Shown here piece after piece: positions 1 through 8,557 of a DNA stretch of 25,688 nt. The stretch covers positions 1 to 25,688 of IMG/VR virus record IMGVR_UViG_3300032315_000913; one strand, written 5' to 3'. This DNA is from a virus. Every line of letters starts with the position of its first letter. The stretch's first letter is position 1. A program made the position numbers and the translations under genes. The notes beneath the pieces are model-generated. The model made no database searches. It saw only the letters and a list, made by a program, of their open reading frames with translations, and had not been told where the DNA came from.

Positions 1-423
1 TCCTTGAGTGCCCTGTAGACCCTGAGTACCTTGTAGTCCTTGAGTACCCTGTAGACCCTGAGTACCTTGTAGTCCTTGAGTACCTTGGAAATTACTTAAA
101 GCCCCCTGAAGACCTTGAGTACCCTGTGTTCCTTGAGTGCCCTGTAGACCCTGAGTACCTTGTAGTCCTTGAGTACCCTGTAGACCCTGAGTACCTTGGA
201 AATTACTTAAAGCCCCCTGAAGACCTTGAGTACCCTGTGTTCCTTGAGTGCCCTGTAGACCTTGTAGTCCTTGAGTACCCTGTAGACCCTGAGTACCTTG
301 TAGTCCTTGAGTTCCCTGAAGTCCTTGAGTTCCCTGAAGACCCTGAGTACCTTGAACACCCTGTAATCCTTGAGTTCCCTGAAGTCCTTGAGTGCCTTGA
401 GTTCCTTGAGTACCTTGAACACC
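1..423. repeat. Collagen-like coding repeat with higher-order tandem copies
   Basis: A dense array of 9-nt units encodes GTQ/GLQ triplets on the minus strand. Larger identical blocks lie on top of it. The 68 nt at 2-69 recur exactly at 131-198. About 70 nt from 81 recur exactly from 192, an offset of 111 nt that includes the ALSNFQ interruption. Identity at third codon positions points to recent nucleotide-level duplication rather than protein selection alone. Confidence 0.9.
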
Positions 424-1719
424 AGTTTTGGTAAAAAATACTGCTACTCTTACACCATCCGCAATAACACCAATAAGACCACTAACATAAGCAACATTAA
501 TAACTACATCATCACTGCCCCCAGCTCCGTTAGCAGAAGTTACTTTATAAATTATTGAGAAATTACTACGGAGGTCAACAGTAGTAAGGCGAACATACCC
601 CCTATCTGTTCCTGGAGTATCGTCCCAAGTTGCAAACCAATCAGATTGGTTAGTACCTGAGAAATCGACATCATTAAAATATAATTGAGTAACAGCGTTG
701 GAGAAGCTAGCATTCTTTCTTAGTCTTCCAGGAAGACCTGTAGCGAGGTCTAATGCCGAAGTATCAAAAGTATAAATAACATCACCGGGGAAATAGGGAT
801 AAACCCAACTAACTCCCACACCTGTAGAGCTAAGAATTGATCCAGCAACACCTACATTTCCATAAAAATCTCTTAATCCAGCATCAAGTTCTAAAGTTCC
901 ACCAAAAGTAGAAGCACCAGATACTCTTACATCACCAACAACATCTAACTTTGCCCTTGGACTTGTGGTTCCAATACCCAAGTTTCCATTACCAGTAAGA
1001 ATCATCTTATTGGTGACATTTGGACTTGTTGCTACTTGTCCAAAAGTGCCAGAGGTATCTGTATTGATAGTATCAAATCTAAATTCACCTGCTGCTAAAC
1101 GAATCCTATCTGGTCCACTAACACCGGCAACATCATTTCCTTTAAATAATAAAAGTTCTGATCTTTCAGTAGAATCATATAATCTTTCACCAATAAATGT
1201 ATGTGTATAAGGTGTTTGGTTATCCGCAGAAGTTCCTCTAAAGGTAATATAGTTTTCTACATCAGAATTACCAACTCTTATATTACCATCAACTTGTAAT
1301 TTTTCTCCCGGATTTGTGTTTCCTATACCAACAGAACCACTTATATAAGTACCACCAGTAAATGGATTTATTTGAAATTTATCAGGTGAAACAAATACGC
1401 CAGGTTGAGAACCAGAAGTTACACTTGAAATTGCAACATACCAATTTTGGTTTGTTGTTGTGTCAGAACTTATTTTTACATTATAAAGATCGGCAGGTTT
1501 TGCCCAATATCTACTTCCAATTTCATTTGTTGTAGAAATTAAAGAATAATGATTTCCATCAAATAAACTTGGATGAGGTTTTGCACCAGTAGATGCTACC
1601 CCCACCACAGGATTTCCAAGATCTGGTTCTGCTTGTTCTAATCCAAGAAATTCATATCTATCTGAGGTAATCCCAGATTGTGGAAATTTTTTAACCCTAC
1701 CCGAAGTATATTTTGCCAT
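1..1719 (-). CDS. Collagen-like tail fibre protein, partial (C-terminus beyond window)
   Basis: The frame is open for 573 codons from the ATG at 1719 to the window edge, so only the N-terminal part is present. Residues 1-430 are a beta-rich, Gly/Thr/Ser-rich region. It contains two short phrases of the form GSVGIGNTNPGEKLQVDG and NLGIGTTSPRAKLDVVGD, typical of phage fibre shaft proteins. From about residue 433 it becomes a collagen-like run of GTQ/GLQ triplets, interrupted at least twice by ALSNFQ. Such triplets form trimeric rods in phage fibres, and the missing C-terminus would carry the receptor-binding tip. The gene starts 4 nt after a small structural gene, in the same direction as the second collagen-like fibre gene. 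Host-recognition fibre is inferred from composition and context; the exact T4 counterpart cannot be assigned. Confidence 0.8.
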   Translation of the reverse strand, partial: MAKYTSGRVKKFPQSGITSDRYEFLGLEQAEPDLGNPVVGVASTGAKPHPSLFDGNHYSLISTTNEIGSRYWAKPADLYNVKISSDTTTNQNWYVAISSVTSGSQPGVFVSPDKFQINPFTGGTYISGSVGIGNTNPGEKLQVDGNIRVGNSDVENYITFRGTSADNQTPYTHTFIGERLYDSTERSELLLFKGNDVAGVSGPDRIRLAAGEFRFDTINTDTSGTFGQVATSPNVTNKMILTGNGNLGIGTTSPRAKLDVVGDVRVSGASTFGGTLELDAGLRDFYGNVGVAGSILSSTGVGVSWVYPYFPGDVIYTFDTSALDLATGLPGRLRKNASFSNAVTQLYFNDVDFSGTNQSDWFATWDDTPGTDRGYVRLTTVDLRSNFSIIYKVTSANGAGGSDDVVINVAYVSGLIGVIADGVRVAVFFTKTGVQGTQGTQGTQGLQGTQGLQGVQGTQGLQGTQGLQGTQGLQGTQGLQGTQGLQGLQGTQGTQGTQGLQGALSNFQGTQGLQGTQGLQGTQGLQGTQGTQGTQGLQGALSNFQGTQGLQGTQGLQGTQGLQGTQGLQGTQG

Positions 1720-1723
1720 TCAC

Positions 1724-2077
1724 TTATTGTTTTGCGGTTTCTAAAATACTTAAAACTAATTCTAGTTTACTATTTGCATCTGCCTTTATTTTAATCACAT
1801 CACTTGTTTCTAAAACTAATCTCCCATCAGGAATTAAATTAATACTATCATTTGCAGGAACACTAATTTGATTAGCAAATCTATAATCTGCCGGTGATTC
1901 ACTACTTCGTGAATGAAATGCCGTTACATTATGAATACTATTTGCTATCGATACATTTGTTACTTGACAAAGAATAACAATTGAAGCAACTCCGATTGGG
2001 CACGTATATATTCCAACATTTTCAGTTGTTACTCCAACTCGTATTGTTTTAAATTTATTAAGAGCAATTGCTGCCAT
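1724..2077 (-). CDS. Small virion structural protein, unknown role (117 aa)
   Basis: This 117-residue protein is rich in Val, Ile, Ser and Asn and has no signal peptide, membrane helix or catalytic motif that I can see. Short hydrophobic beta-like stretches predominate (for example VGIYTCPIGVASIVILCQV at residues 20-38), with a C-terminal segment LVLETSDVIKIKADANSKL. It lies between two collagen-like fibre genes, with a 1-nt gap on the upstream side and 4 nt on the downstream side, so it is surely co-transcribed with them. A fibre-associated or fibre-capping structural role is inferred from position. Small beta-sandwich proteins of this kind are common beside fibre genes of T4-like cyanophages, but I cannot name a family. 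Confidence 0.7.
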   Translation of the reverse strand: MAAIALNKFKTIRVGVTTENVGIYTCPIGVASIVILCQVTNVSIANSIHNVTAFHSRSSESPADYRFANQISVPANDSINLIPDGRLVLETSDVIKIKADANSKLELVLSILETAKQ

Positions 2078-2078
2078 T

Positions 2079-5000
2079 TTATTTACTTAATCCAAGTATT
2101 AAAGGTGTTACTGTATTTAACAAACTTTGATTGAATGATCTTCCAGAAATAGTACCATTTATCTGATTAATAACAATATCATCACCAATTCTGAAGTTTC
2201 CTGCTTGGTCAGTACTGGTATAAACAATTAACCCACCATTAGTCATTACAATTTCATTCTCTTGATTTACAACACCACCCAAAGATGGTTTTGCTTTGAA
2301 AATATCATTACCAGAACCAACCCATTCGAATGAATGTGATGATGTTATTTGTAAACTTATTCTACTAAAATAAACCGTTGTTCCTGATCCGACAGTATTA
2401 TTTAGATTAGTATTGAGAATAATAGTAGAAATTCCGGCACTTGGTAATGATGCACTTTCAATAGTATAATAAATTGGTTCTAATACAGCAGTAGCAGCTG
2501 CACCAGCACCGCCACCACCAGCAAATCCTACAGAAAAAGGACTAGATAAACGATATTGACTTCCAACACTAATTACATCAACAGATGTTACTTTGCCATT
2601 TTCAATATTTGAAATAGCTTCCGCAGTAATACCATCAGGTCCGGTAGGAGATGAAATAGTTACTAATGGAGGACTCGTATATCCACTACCTCCATTTGTA
2701 ACATTTATTTGAGAAACATTATAATATAGTTCACCAAAATACAATACTTGCCCGTCATATGGACGATAAGAACCAATATTACTTACAACTATCGTATCTT
2801 GTTCTATAGGAGATTCTGATAAAACTTCACCAGTATAACGATAAATTGATTTTGTACCACTATCCCCAATTCCATCCGCAACTAAACCTAATCTACCAAA
2901 TGAAGAGTTTGAGTTTGTAATGTCACATTGACCTCCAGATCCGGTAAAAATTGCAATGTCATTGCAAATTGTGAATATAGAAACTAATTGAGAATATGCT
3001 CCATTAGTTATTGAAACTCCGATTCCACCTTGATTATATTGAGTATATGAATCAACACTCATTGTTCCAGTCACACCAATATCATTTTGATCTCCCGGTT
3101 CAGCATCAAAACCATCAACCTTCATTCCAATACTATTAGGAATAAAATTAGTGCAGTTTCTTACATAAGGACCCTGAGTAATATTTCCAACTCCCTTAGA
3201 GTATGGAGGTAGAACTATACCTCCAGAAACATAAGTATGAGCAATTGTCGATGGACCAACATTTACACTAAACGTATTACCGATTGAAGTTAATACTCTA
3301 AAATCATATCCATTATTTCCTGTTGGATAAATTGTGGTTGTTCCGGCACCACTTAAGCAGGAAAACTGCAAATCTCTTATGGATACAACATCATTAACTT
3401 TTACTTTTATACCGGGTGCGGTAATTGTTGTAATTCCTGTTGTTTTATCGTATGATGCAGTTGTGACACCAATTGAACGATTGACTATGTATCCTCCAGA
3501 GACATAAGTATGTGGTATTGTGGAAATTCCAACATAAAGATCAAATGTTCCATTAGCATTAATTTTTTCTACATAAAACTCATACCCAAGATTTCCTGAG
3601 GGGAATTTTTGAGTTGTTATTCCGGGTCCACCAGAAGAACAAGAGAATAGTAAATCCCGCAATTCTATTATATCATTGTTTTTAACTGAAAATCCTGGTG
3701 CAGTTATAGTAGTTTTGCCAGTGCTTTCCTCATAAACTGCATTTGTAATGCCAATTATTGTCGTAAATCCGATACCAGAATTGCCAGGAAATGTTGTAAC
3801 GATACCGGCAGAGGGTCCTTGGTTAATTATAGTTGTAACTATTCCTATACAAGTGTTAACTGCGGATAAAACATTCGAACAAGAGTTAATGTTGGTGTTA
3901 GAACCAGTTATTGGGTCTGGTTGTATTGAAAGGTCCCTAACCTGACTTTCTATATTTTGATAATTTCCATTCCAGATTACATTATTGATACAAGAATTTG
4001 CAATACCAATCGCATATCTAATAGTATCAATTGTAGCTTGTTTTATACTATATCCATTTGCATCCGTCCCCGTAATGTGTTGAAGAGTATTTCCACTATA
4101 ATAAGATAATCCTGCTCCAACACATTTGGAGTTTCCACCTCTCGTAATGTCGTGACAAACTGCCTTAAAAATATCTTTAATATCATCAGAACAATCAGTG
4201 GGATCTCCAGTTGGAACTATAAATGCCGGATTCTTATAATCGGTGCTTGTTAAATATCCTACTGCTTCTTTTGCAATGAAATCTAAATTTAATCGAATTA
4301 TTCTAGACGCATCAAAATAACGATCTGATGAAACACCTAAAAGTGGTTGTAGTGATACAACTGCTGCACCATTAGACATTTCTTGACCAATAAAACTCAT
4401 ATCTGTAATATGACATCCATTATTCACATAAAATAAATCTCTATCGGGATTTTTTGGTGTTACAATACAATTGCGAAGTTCTGTTCCTTCTACTGATACT
4501 GTTTTGAAAAGGACGATAGGATTATTTTCCAGATAAGTTCCGGGAAAAACTTTAATAGTATCTCCAAATAAAGCAATTGCTGCTGCTGCTTTAATAGTTC
4601 TCTTAGGATAATTTTCTGCCAGACCACTATTACTATCGTTTCCTTTTTGAGAAACATAAATTGTCTTTCCAATTGGACTATATGCATCAATTGTTACAAC
4701 ACCTTTCCCAGAATCTTGAGTTGAAGTTATATCAATACCAATTCCAGGAACAAGTTGAGTGACAATTCCAACTAAATTAACACCACCACCAAAATATGAA
4801 GTAGCAGTTGCCGTACCAACAACTGTTAATGTATTGGAAATAATATTTGTGTTTATACCAAGACTTCCAGATGCTGGAATATATGTTAATTTTTGAGTAG
4901 AAACATATTCGGTACTGATAAATCCCGAAGTTTCTGTTATGAAGGTTGGATATAAAATGTTAGATGAAGTATTATCAATACTAACTTCTGGTGCCTTTCC

Positions 5001-5471
5001 TTGTGTACCCTGAAGACCTTGAAGTCCCTGAAGACCTTGAGTACCTTGAGTGCCTTGAGTTCCCTGAAGACCTTGAGTACCTTGAGTACCTTGGAAATTA
5101 CTTAGGGCTCCCTGAAGACCTTGAGTGCCTTGAGTACCTTGAAGTCCTTGTAGACCCTGTAGACCTTGAGTACCTTGAAGACCTTGTGTACCTTGAAGTC
5201 CTTGGAGGCCCTGAAGTCCTTGTAGACCCTGTAGACCTTGAGTACCCTGAAGTCCTTGAGTACCTTGTGTTCCTTGAGTACCTTGAATACCAGTTGCATA
5301 TGGCAGTTCATTCCAAGGAGTTACACCGTTACCAATTTTAAAATAAGATATTGTAGATATACCAGATATAACATTATCAAGTTCTACACCAAGTTCACCT
5401 TCAGATAGAATTGGATTTATATTAGTCCATTCTACTGAAATTCCCCTTCTAATTTGAATCTGAGTTGCCAT
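2079..5471 (-). CDS. Large collagen-like, beta-helical tail fibre/adhesin (1130 aa)
   Basis: Domains in order are as follows. Residues 1-58 form a phage-fibre N-terminal module (IQIRRG..VEWTNINPILSEGELGVE and FKIGNG). Residues 61-159 are collagen-like GTQ/GLQ triplets with one ALSNFQ interruption. Residues 160-265 are a beta-rich linker. From about 269 comes a DUF1565/pectin-lyase-like beta-helix start (GKTIYVSQKGNDSNSG and YPKRTIKAAA). Residues 572-661 and 666-752 are a tandem duplicated domain ending HTYVSGG. A Gly/Asn-rich beta region follows at 760-890, and a GGSGYTSPPLVTI motif at 927-939. Beta-helix plus collagen rod suits a receptor-binding or polysaccharide-interacting fibre at the baseplate. 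The stop codon is 1 nt before the downstream 117-residue gene, and the ATG shares 1 nt with the upstream gene's stop. Enzymatic activity cannot be claimed. Confidence 0.85.
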   Translation of the reverse strand: MATQIQIRRGISVEWTNINPILSEGELGVELDNVISGISTISYFKIGNGVTPWNELPYATGIQGTQGTQGTQGLQGTQGLQGLQGLQGLQGLQGTQGLQGTQGLQGLQGLQGTQGTQGLQGALSNFQGTQGTQGLQGTQGTQGTQGLQGLQGLQGTQGKAPEVSIDNTSSNILYPTFITETSGFISTEYVSTQKLTYIPASGSLGINTNIISNTLTVVGTATATSYFGGGVNLVGIVTQLVPGIGIDITSTQDSGKGVVTIDAYSPIGKTIYVSQKGNDSNSGLAENYPKRTIKAAAAIALFGDTIKVFPGTYLENNPIVLFKTVSVEGTELRNCIVTPKNPDRDLFYVNNGCHITDMSFIGQEMSNGAAVVSLQPLLGVSSDRYFDASRIIRLNLDFIAKEAVGYLTSTDYKNPAFIVPTGDPTDCSDDIKDIFKAVCHDITRGGNSKCVGAGLSYYSGNTLQHITGTDANGYSIKQATIDTIRYAIGIANSCINNVIWNGNYQNIESQVRDLSIQPDPITGSNTNINSCSNVLSAVNTCIGIVTTIINQGPSAGIVTTFPGNSGIGFTTIIGITNAVYEESTGKTTITAPGFSVKNNDIIELRDLLFSCSSGGPGITTQKFPSGNLGYEFYVEKINANGTFDLYVGISTIPHTYVSGGYIVNRSIGVTTASYDKTTGITTITAPGIKVKVNDVVSIRDLQFSCLSGAGTTTIYPTGNNGYDFRVLTSIGNTFSVNVGPSTIAHTYVSGGIVLPPYSKGVGNITQGPYVRNCTNFIPNSIGMKVDGFDAEPGDQNDIGVTGTMSVDSYTQYNQGGIGVSITNGAYSQLVSIFTICNDIAIFTGSGGQCDITNSNSSFGRLGLVADGIGDSGTKSIYRYTGEVLSESPIEQDTIVVSNIGSYRPYDGQVLYFGELYYNVSQINVTNGGSGYTSPPLVTISSPTGPDGITAEAISNIENGKVTSVDVISVGSQYRLSSPFSVGFAGGGGAGAAATAVLEPIYYTIESASLPSAGISTIILNTNLNNTVGSGTTVYFSRISLQITSSHSFEWVGSGNDIFKAKPSLGGVVNQENEIVMTNGGLIVYTSTDQAGNFRIGDDIVINQINGTISGRSFNQSLLNTVTPLILGLSK
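3216..3758 (-). repeat. Tandem duplicated 87-90-residue domain inside fibre gene
   Basis: The two units (3489-3758 and 3216-3476) encode homologous segments. Both run from IGxTxAxY, through TGxTTITAPG, ND(I/V)(I/V)xIRDLxFSC and a short PxGNxGYxF(Y/R)V stretch, to a shared ending STIxHTYVSGG. The copies differ at many residues, so this is an old protein-level duplication. Confidence 0.8.
4998..5291. repeat. Collagen-like coding repeat, second fibre gene
   Basis: Nine-nt units encode GTQ/GLQ triplets (residues 61-158 of the 1130-residue fibre) and are interrupted once by the ALSNFQ insert. The units and the insert closely match those at 1-423 at the nucleotide level and lie in the same orientation about 4.6 kb away. 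Confidence 0.9.
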
Positions 5472-5794
5472 TATATAATACCTCCTCCATCTATTGCCAT
5501 AATTCCACCATAATTAGAGTTGGGGATTCCTCCATCAATATTTGCTGGTATTTTTATTGTAATCGTTGATTTTTTAATTGATTCTTCATGAACTATAGAA
5601 GTAACTCCGCCACCTTTAAAGTTTAATATTCTTGATGGACCTCCAATATTTCTACCAAGATATTGTAATTGAACTTGACCAAATGAAGATCCATCCTCAG
5701 ATTCCACATCACCAAATACTTTAAGACCTTTAAAAAAGGTCGCTTTCTCATTAAAATATGCCTCTTGCCCCGTTACGCTAATGTTGTTGGACAT
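5471..5794 (-). CDS. Small fibre-associated structural protein, unknown (107 aa)
   Basis: This 107-residue protein has an N-terminal segment ISVTGQEAYFNEKATFFKGLKVFGDVE. That pattern resembles the start of fibre shaft modules in T4-like cyanophage structural proteins. A Gly-rich C-terminus follows (NFKGGGVTSIV and a final IMAIDGGGII). No enzymatic motif or membrane segment is visible. Its TAA stop overlaps the ATG of the large fibre gene by one base, indicating translational coupling. It is the first gene after a 56-nt non-coding gap with a late-promoter-like CTAAATA, so it probably opens the fibre transcript. Function is inferred from position only; it may be an attachment or assembly protein for the fibre. 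Confidence 0.7.
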   Translation of the reverse strand: MSNNISVTGQEAYFNEKATFFKGLKVFGDVESEDGSSFGQVQLQYLGRNIGGPSRILNFKGGGVTSIVHEESIKKSTITIKIPANIDGGIPNSNYGGIMAIDGGGII

Positions 5795-5815
5795 TAAAAT
5801 CTTTATCGATAAAAA

Positions 5816-5822
5816 TATTTAG
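5816..5822 (-). promoter_or_regulatory. Candidate late promoter box CTAAATA
   Basis: The minus strand reads GCTAAATATT, ending 21 nt before the ATG at 5794, in the only sizeable gap of the fibre/hub region. T4 late promoters use a TATAAATA box, and cyanophage late genes use relaxed versions. The assignment rests on position and on recurrence of the same box before other structural genes here. Confidence 0.5.
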
Positions 5823-5850
5823 CCTTGTTTAAATAAAAAAATTTTATTTA

Positions 5851-6477
5851 CTATAGACCTATAATTGAAGTTACATTACCAATGATGCCACTGCCACCGA
5901 TGCCACCAATCTCACCACTTTCAACGAAGACATCAGCAATATTAAATGCTGCATCAAGAACATCAGAACCAACAAATGTTCCGGCAAAGACTTGAGCACC
6001 CCAATTAGTATTTTTTGGTACTAGATTTCCGGTTAGTGCATCACAATCTGCCTTATTTGCTTTGAGTAAGATTCTTCCAGAACCAGAATCTAATGTAATA
6101 TTTCTTCCTGCTTTAATATCTACATCTTCATCTGCATCAATCATAATATTTTGAGCACGAATTCTTACTCTTCCATTTTTTTCTGCAGTTATACAAACAT
6201 CACCATTTCTCCCACTAATAATAATATCTACGCCATTTGACTCACTTTTTTGTCCGGCAATAATTTCTATTGACCGGTCATTATATAGTCTATAATTTCC
6301 ACCTTCGGTCAATCCAGTAAGACAAACATCATTATTATTAGTTACGGCATAAAGATTATAAACTTCAGTACCATTACAACCCATTTGAGGGTTATTCATA
6401 TCTATTCTGAACTTAGGTCCAAAACTTGTTAGACTTCTTCCCTGCCAGTTTTGTTTATCAAAAGGTCTTTCTGCCAT
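5851..6477 (-). CDS. Baseplate needle-like beta-helical protein (gp5 C-terminal-like)
   Basis: Residues about 70-140 form a run of short beta repeats: SIEIIAGQ, DIIISGRNGDVCITAEKNG, RVRIRAQNIMIDADEDVDI and NITLDSGSGRILLKA. This matches the triple-stranded beta-helix or needle pattern of T4 gp5 C-terminal and VgrG-type spike proteins. The N-terminus (GPKFRIDMNNPQMGCNGTEVYNLYAV) would attach it to the hub, and the C-terminal 50 residues are Gly-rich. It starts 1 nt after the gp5-like OB-fold protein ends. In T4 these parts belong to one polypeptide, so here the puncturing device appears to be encoded by separate adjacent genes. It would form the tip of the tail that pierces the outer membrane. 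The fold is inferred from repeat pattern. Confidence 0.75.
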   Translation of the reverse strand: MAERPFDKQNWQGRSLTSFGPKFRIDMNNPQMGCNGTEVYNLYAVTNNNDVCLTGLTEGGNYRLYNDRSIEIIAGQKSESNGVDIIISGRNGDVCITAEKNGRVRIRAQNIMIDADEDVDIKAGRNITLDSGSGRILLKANKADCDALTGNLVPKNTNWGAQVFAGTFVGSDVLDAAFNIADVFVESGEIGGIGGSGIIGNVTSIIGL

Positions 6478-6478
6478 T

Positions 6479-8557
6479 TTATGTTACACAATCGATTACT
6501 TGTTTTACTTCACCTTGGAAATCTGCTGATGGTGTATCTAGTATGGGTCGTAATATAGCACCAGAACCAGTATCAGATTCAATAGTAATTATTGGAAGAT
6601 CGTTCACAATAACTATAGTATTTATTGGTTGTATCTTAGTAATAGATCCCTCAAATATTTCAATAGAGTATTCATTAGCAAATTGATCTGTTGCCGTGTC
6701 TCCGCTGATATAATTTTGACCTGGATTTTGAATGATAATCTTATTCACACTATAATTTCTGGCAACTAATGATTGTGTTTGATTTTCTGTTGAACTATTA
6801 ATTACTGTGTTTGCAGTTGTAGATACTGAATTATCATATAAATCTCCCGTTGGATAATTTTCACCTTCGGATACAATATAAATTGAATCAACTTCTCCGG
6901 CATCATTAATAGTTGCTCTGGCAACGACACCATATCCTTGATTACAATTATCTCTAATCTCCACGAATGGTGGAAATCTATATCCAGAACCTCCATCTGT
7001 TACTTTTGCACCAATAATACTTCCGGTTGAACCAGAAATTGCCCCAATTAATGGTATTGCAGTTGCTCCTGTTCCACCACCACCAAAAATAGTCGCAACA
7101 GGGGCACTACAAAATAGTGGTGGTCCAGTATAACAACCACCAATTTGATTTGGAATGTTGTTTATTGCACTAAATGCACCCGCAACTCCACCAACAATAT
7201 CCGTAACTGCTCCAACAGCACCTTGTATTCCACCTAATATATCACCAGCAGTTGCTATTGCATTAGTAACATTTGCATTTTCTAAAATTTCATCAAAATT
7301 AGGTGTAGGTGCATTCGTGGGTCCGCAACCAATTATCCATTCATCAACAATACCATTAGATTTTCCTTTACTTTGGTTACAATCAAATAGTCCAACAAGA
7401 CCTTTGATTGAATCTATACTATTACGCAAAAATCCATCAACACTAAATGATGGAATAAATTCTAAAATTGCCTGAATTCCTCCAAGTGAGGCACTCAATC
7501 CACTTGATATTTTACCAATAATATCATTAACGAGTACTCCAGTAAATTGATTTGCGGCACAAGACACAAAATTTTGAACATTATCAACTACAGAATTAAG
7601 TATCTCTTCTATGAGACTGCCAAGACCACTTATGATTGCACCAGCAACACAAGGCATTGCCTGTTCTACTGCCTTAATTGGATTAACCATCGCAGTTTGT
7701 GCGGCAACACCAGCAAGATGTGCCTCAGCAGGATTTTGAGTTGCTGCCAGAACTATACTATAAACTGAATTATAAAGTAATTGAAGACCACTATTCAATA
7801 TTGGTATCATACCTTTGTATAAACCATTAACCATATTACCAACAAGACCATTTGTAATTGCCTGTATCTTATCGGTTACACGAGTAATTTCATTTGCAAT
7901 ATTTGTAAAGATTGCCGGTGCCTTAATTTTATTCAGTAAATTACCAACCTCAGTAGATATTTTACCAATAATAGTATTATTTACCGTATTTCCAAGTAGA
8001 ATTTTATCACCAATTGCACTAAAAGAGGAAATCTCATCATCTGCAATTGCTTCTGCTTGTTGCGGTGAAACACTTCTTGGAGACTTTCCAGATTCTGCAT
8101 TTTGTTCAAGTGATTGGTCAGGTTTCAGTGTACCATTTGGTTTTTTAACCTTGCCAGTATATCCAGTAAAAGGTTGAAATGGTCCTGCATAATCTCCGGA
8201 AGGAACTTGTGAGGTTCTTCCAAAACATCCCATAATAACTGGAATCTGAGCATTATCACCATCCAAGAAGAATCCAAATACAGTATCTCCGGGAGATACT
8301 TTTACTGAGGTTGAATTATTTCCTGCACCAGTACCTGAAGTTGTAGGTAATAAGCACTGTGCCCAGGGTAAATCTTCATTAGAAAGTTCTACCGTATTAT
8401 AAGGATGATATCCCATAATACGAACTTTAAATCTATTTCCCCATCCTGCTCCATTTATTTGCCCACCATGAGAACTCTCCGGGGGAATCTGACCTATCCA
8501 CCAACGAAATCCATCTCTTCCTATAAAATTACTTTTGAGTAGTGATTCGTCTATCAT
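6479..8557 (-). CDS. gp5: gp5-like baseplate hub protein with OB-fold, no lysozyme domain (692 aa)
   Basis: The first ~120 residues match the gp5/VgrG OB-fold module: RWWIGQIPPE, then NRFKVRIMGYHP, LPWAQCLLPTTSGTGAG, VSPGDTVFGFFLDGD and PVIMGCFGR. That module sits between the hub ring and the needle. Residues 170-470 are long amphipathic, Ala/Ile/Gly-rich helices unlike T4 gp5, and no catalytic lysozyme motif is visible. Residues 485-690 are beta-rich and contain GGSGYRFPPFVEI (522-534), a motif also in the large fibre. At 692 residues it is longer than T4 gp5 (575), although both the lysozyme and the needle are elsewhere. The ATG at 8557 overlaps the upstream hub gene's stop by 4 nt. Confidence 0.8.
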   Translation of the reverse strand: MIDESLLKSNFIGRDGFRWWIGQIPPESSHGGQINGAGWGNRFKVRIMGYHPYNTVELSNEDLPWAQCLLPTTSGTGAGNNSTSVKVSPGDTVFGFFLDGDNAQIPVIMGCFGRTSQVPSGDYAGPFQPFTGYTGKVKKPNGTLKPDQSLEQNAESGKSPRSVSPQQAEAIADDEISSFSAIGDKILLGNTVNNTIIGKISTEVGNLLNKIKAPAIFTNIANEITRVTDKIQAITNGLVGNMVNGLYKGMIPILNSGLQLLYNSVYSIVLAATQNPAEAHLAGVAAQTAMVNPIKAVEQAMPCVAGAIISGLGSLIEEILNSVVDNVQNFVSCAANQFTGVLVNDIIGKISSGLSASLGGIQAILEFIPSFSVDGFLRNSIDSIKGLVGLFDCNQSKGKSNGIVDEWIIGCGPTNAPTPNFDEILENANVTNAIATAGDILGGIQGAVGAVTDIVGGVAGAFSAINNIPNQIGGCYTGPPLFCSAPVATIFGGGGTGATAIPLIGAISGSTGSIIGAKVTDGGSGYRFPPFVEIRDNCNQGYGVVARATINDAGEVDSIYIVSEGENYPTGDLYDNSVSTTANTVINSSTENQTQSLVARNYSVNKIIIQNPGQNYISGDTATDQFANEYSIEIFEGSITKIQPINTIVIVNDLPIITIESDTGSGAILRPILDTPSADFQGEVKQVIDCVT

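Noticed and set aside
1-423. CRISPR-like direct repeats
   Set aside because: The units are 9-nt coding triplets of a collagen-like rod, with no unique spacers of constant length and no cas genes.
126-434. Plus-strand and alternative-frame ORFs through the collagen-like repeats (also near 4991-5341)
   Set aside because: They consist only of translated repeat units (LEYPVDPEYL and similar) and arise because the 9-nt repeat lacks stops in several frames; the minus-strand GXY frame is the real one.
5831-5849. AT-only inverted repeat AAATAAAA/TTTTATTT as a terminator
   Set aside because: The stem has no G-C pairs and would be too weak; it is better explained by base composition of the gap.
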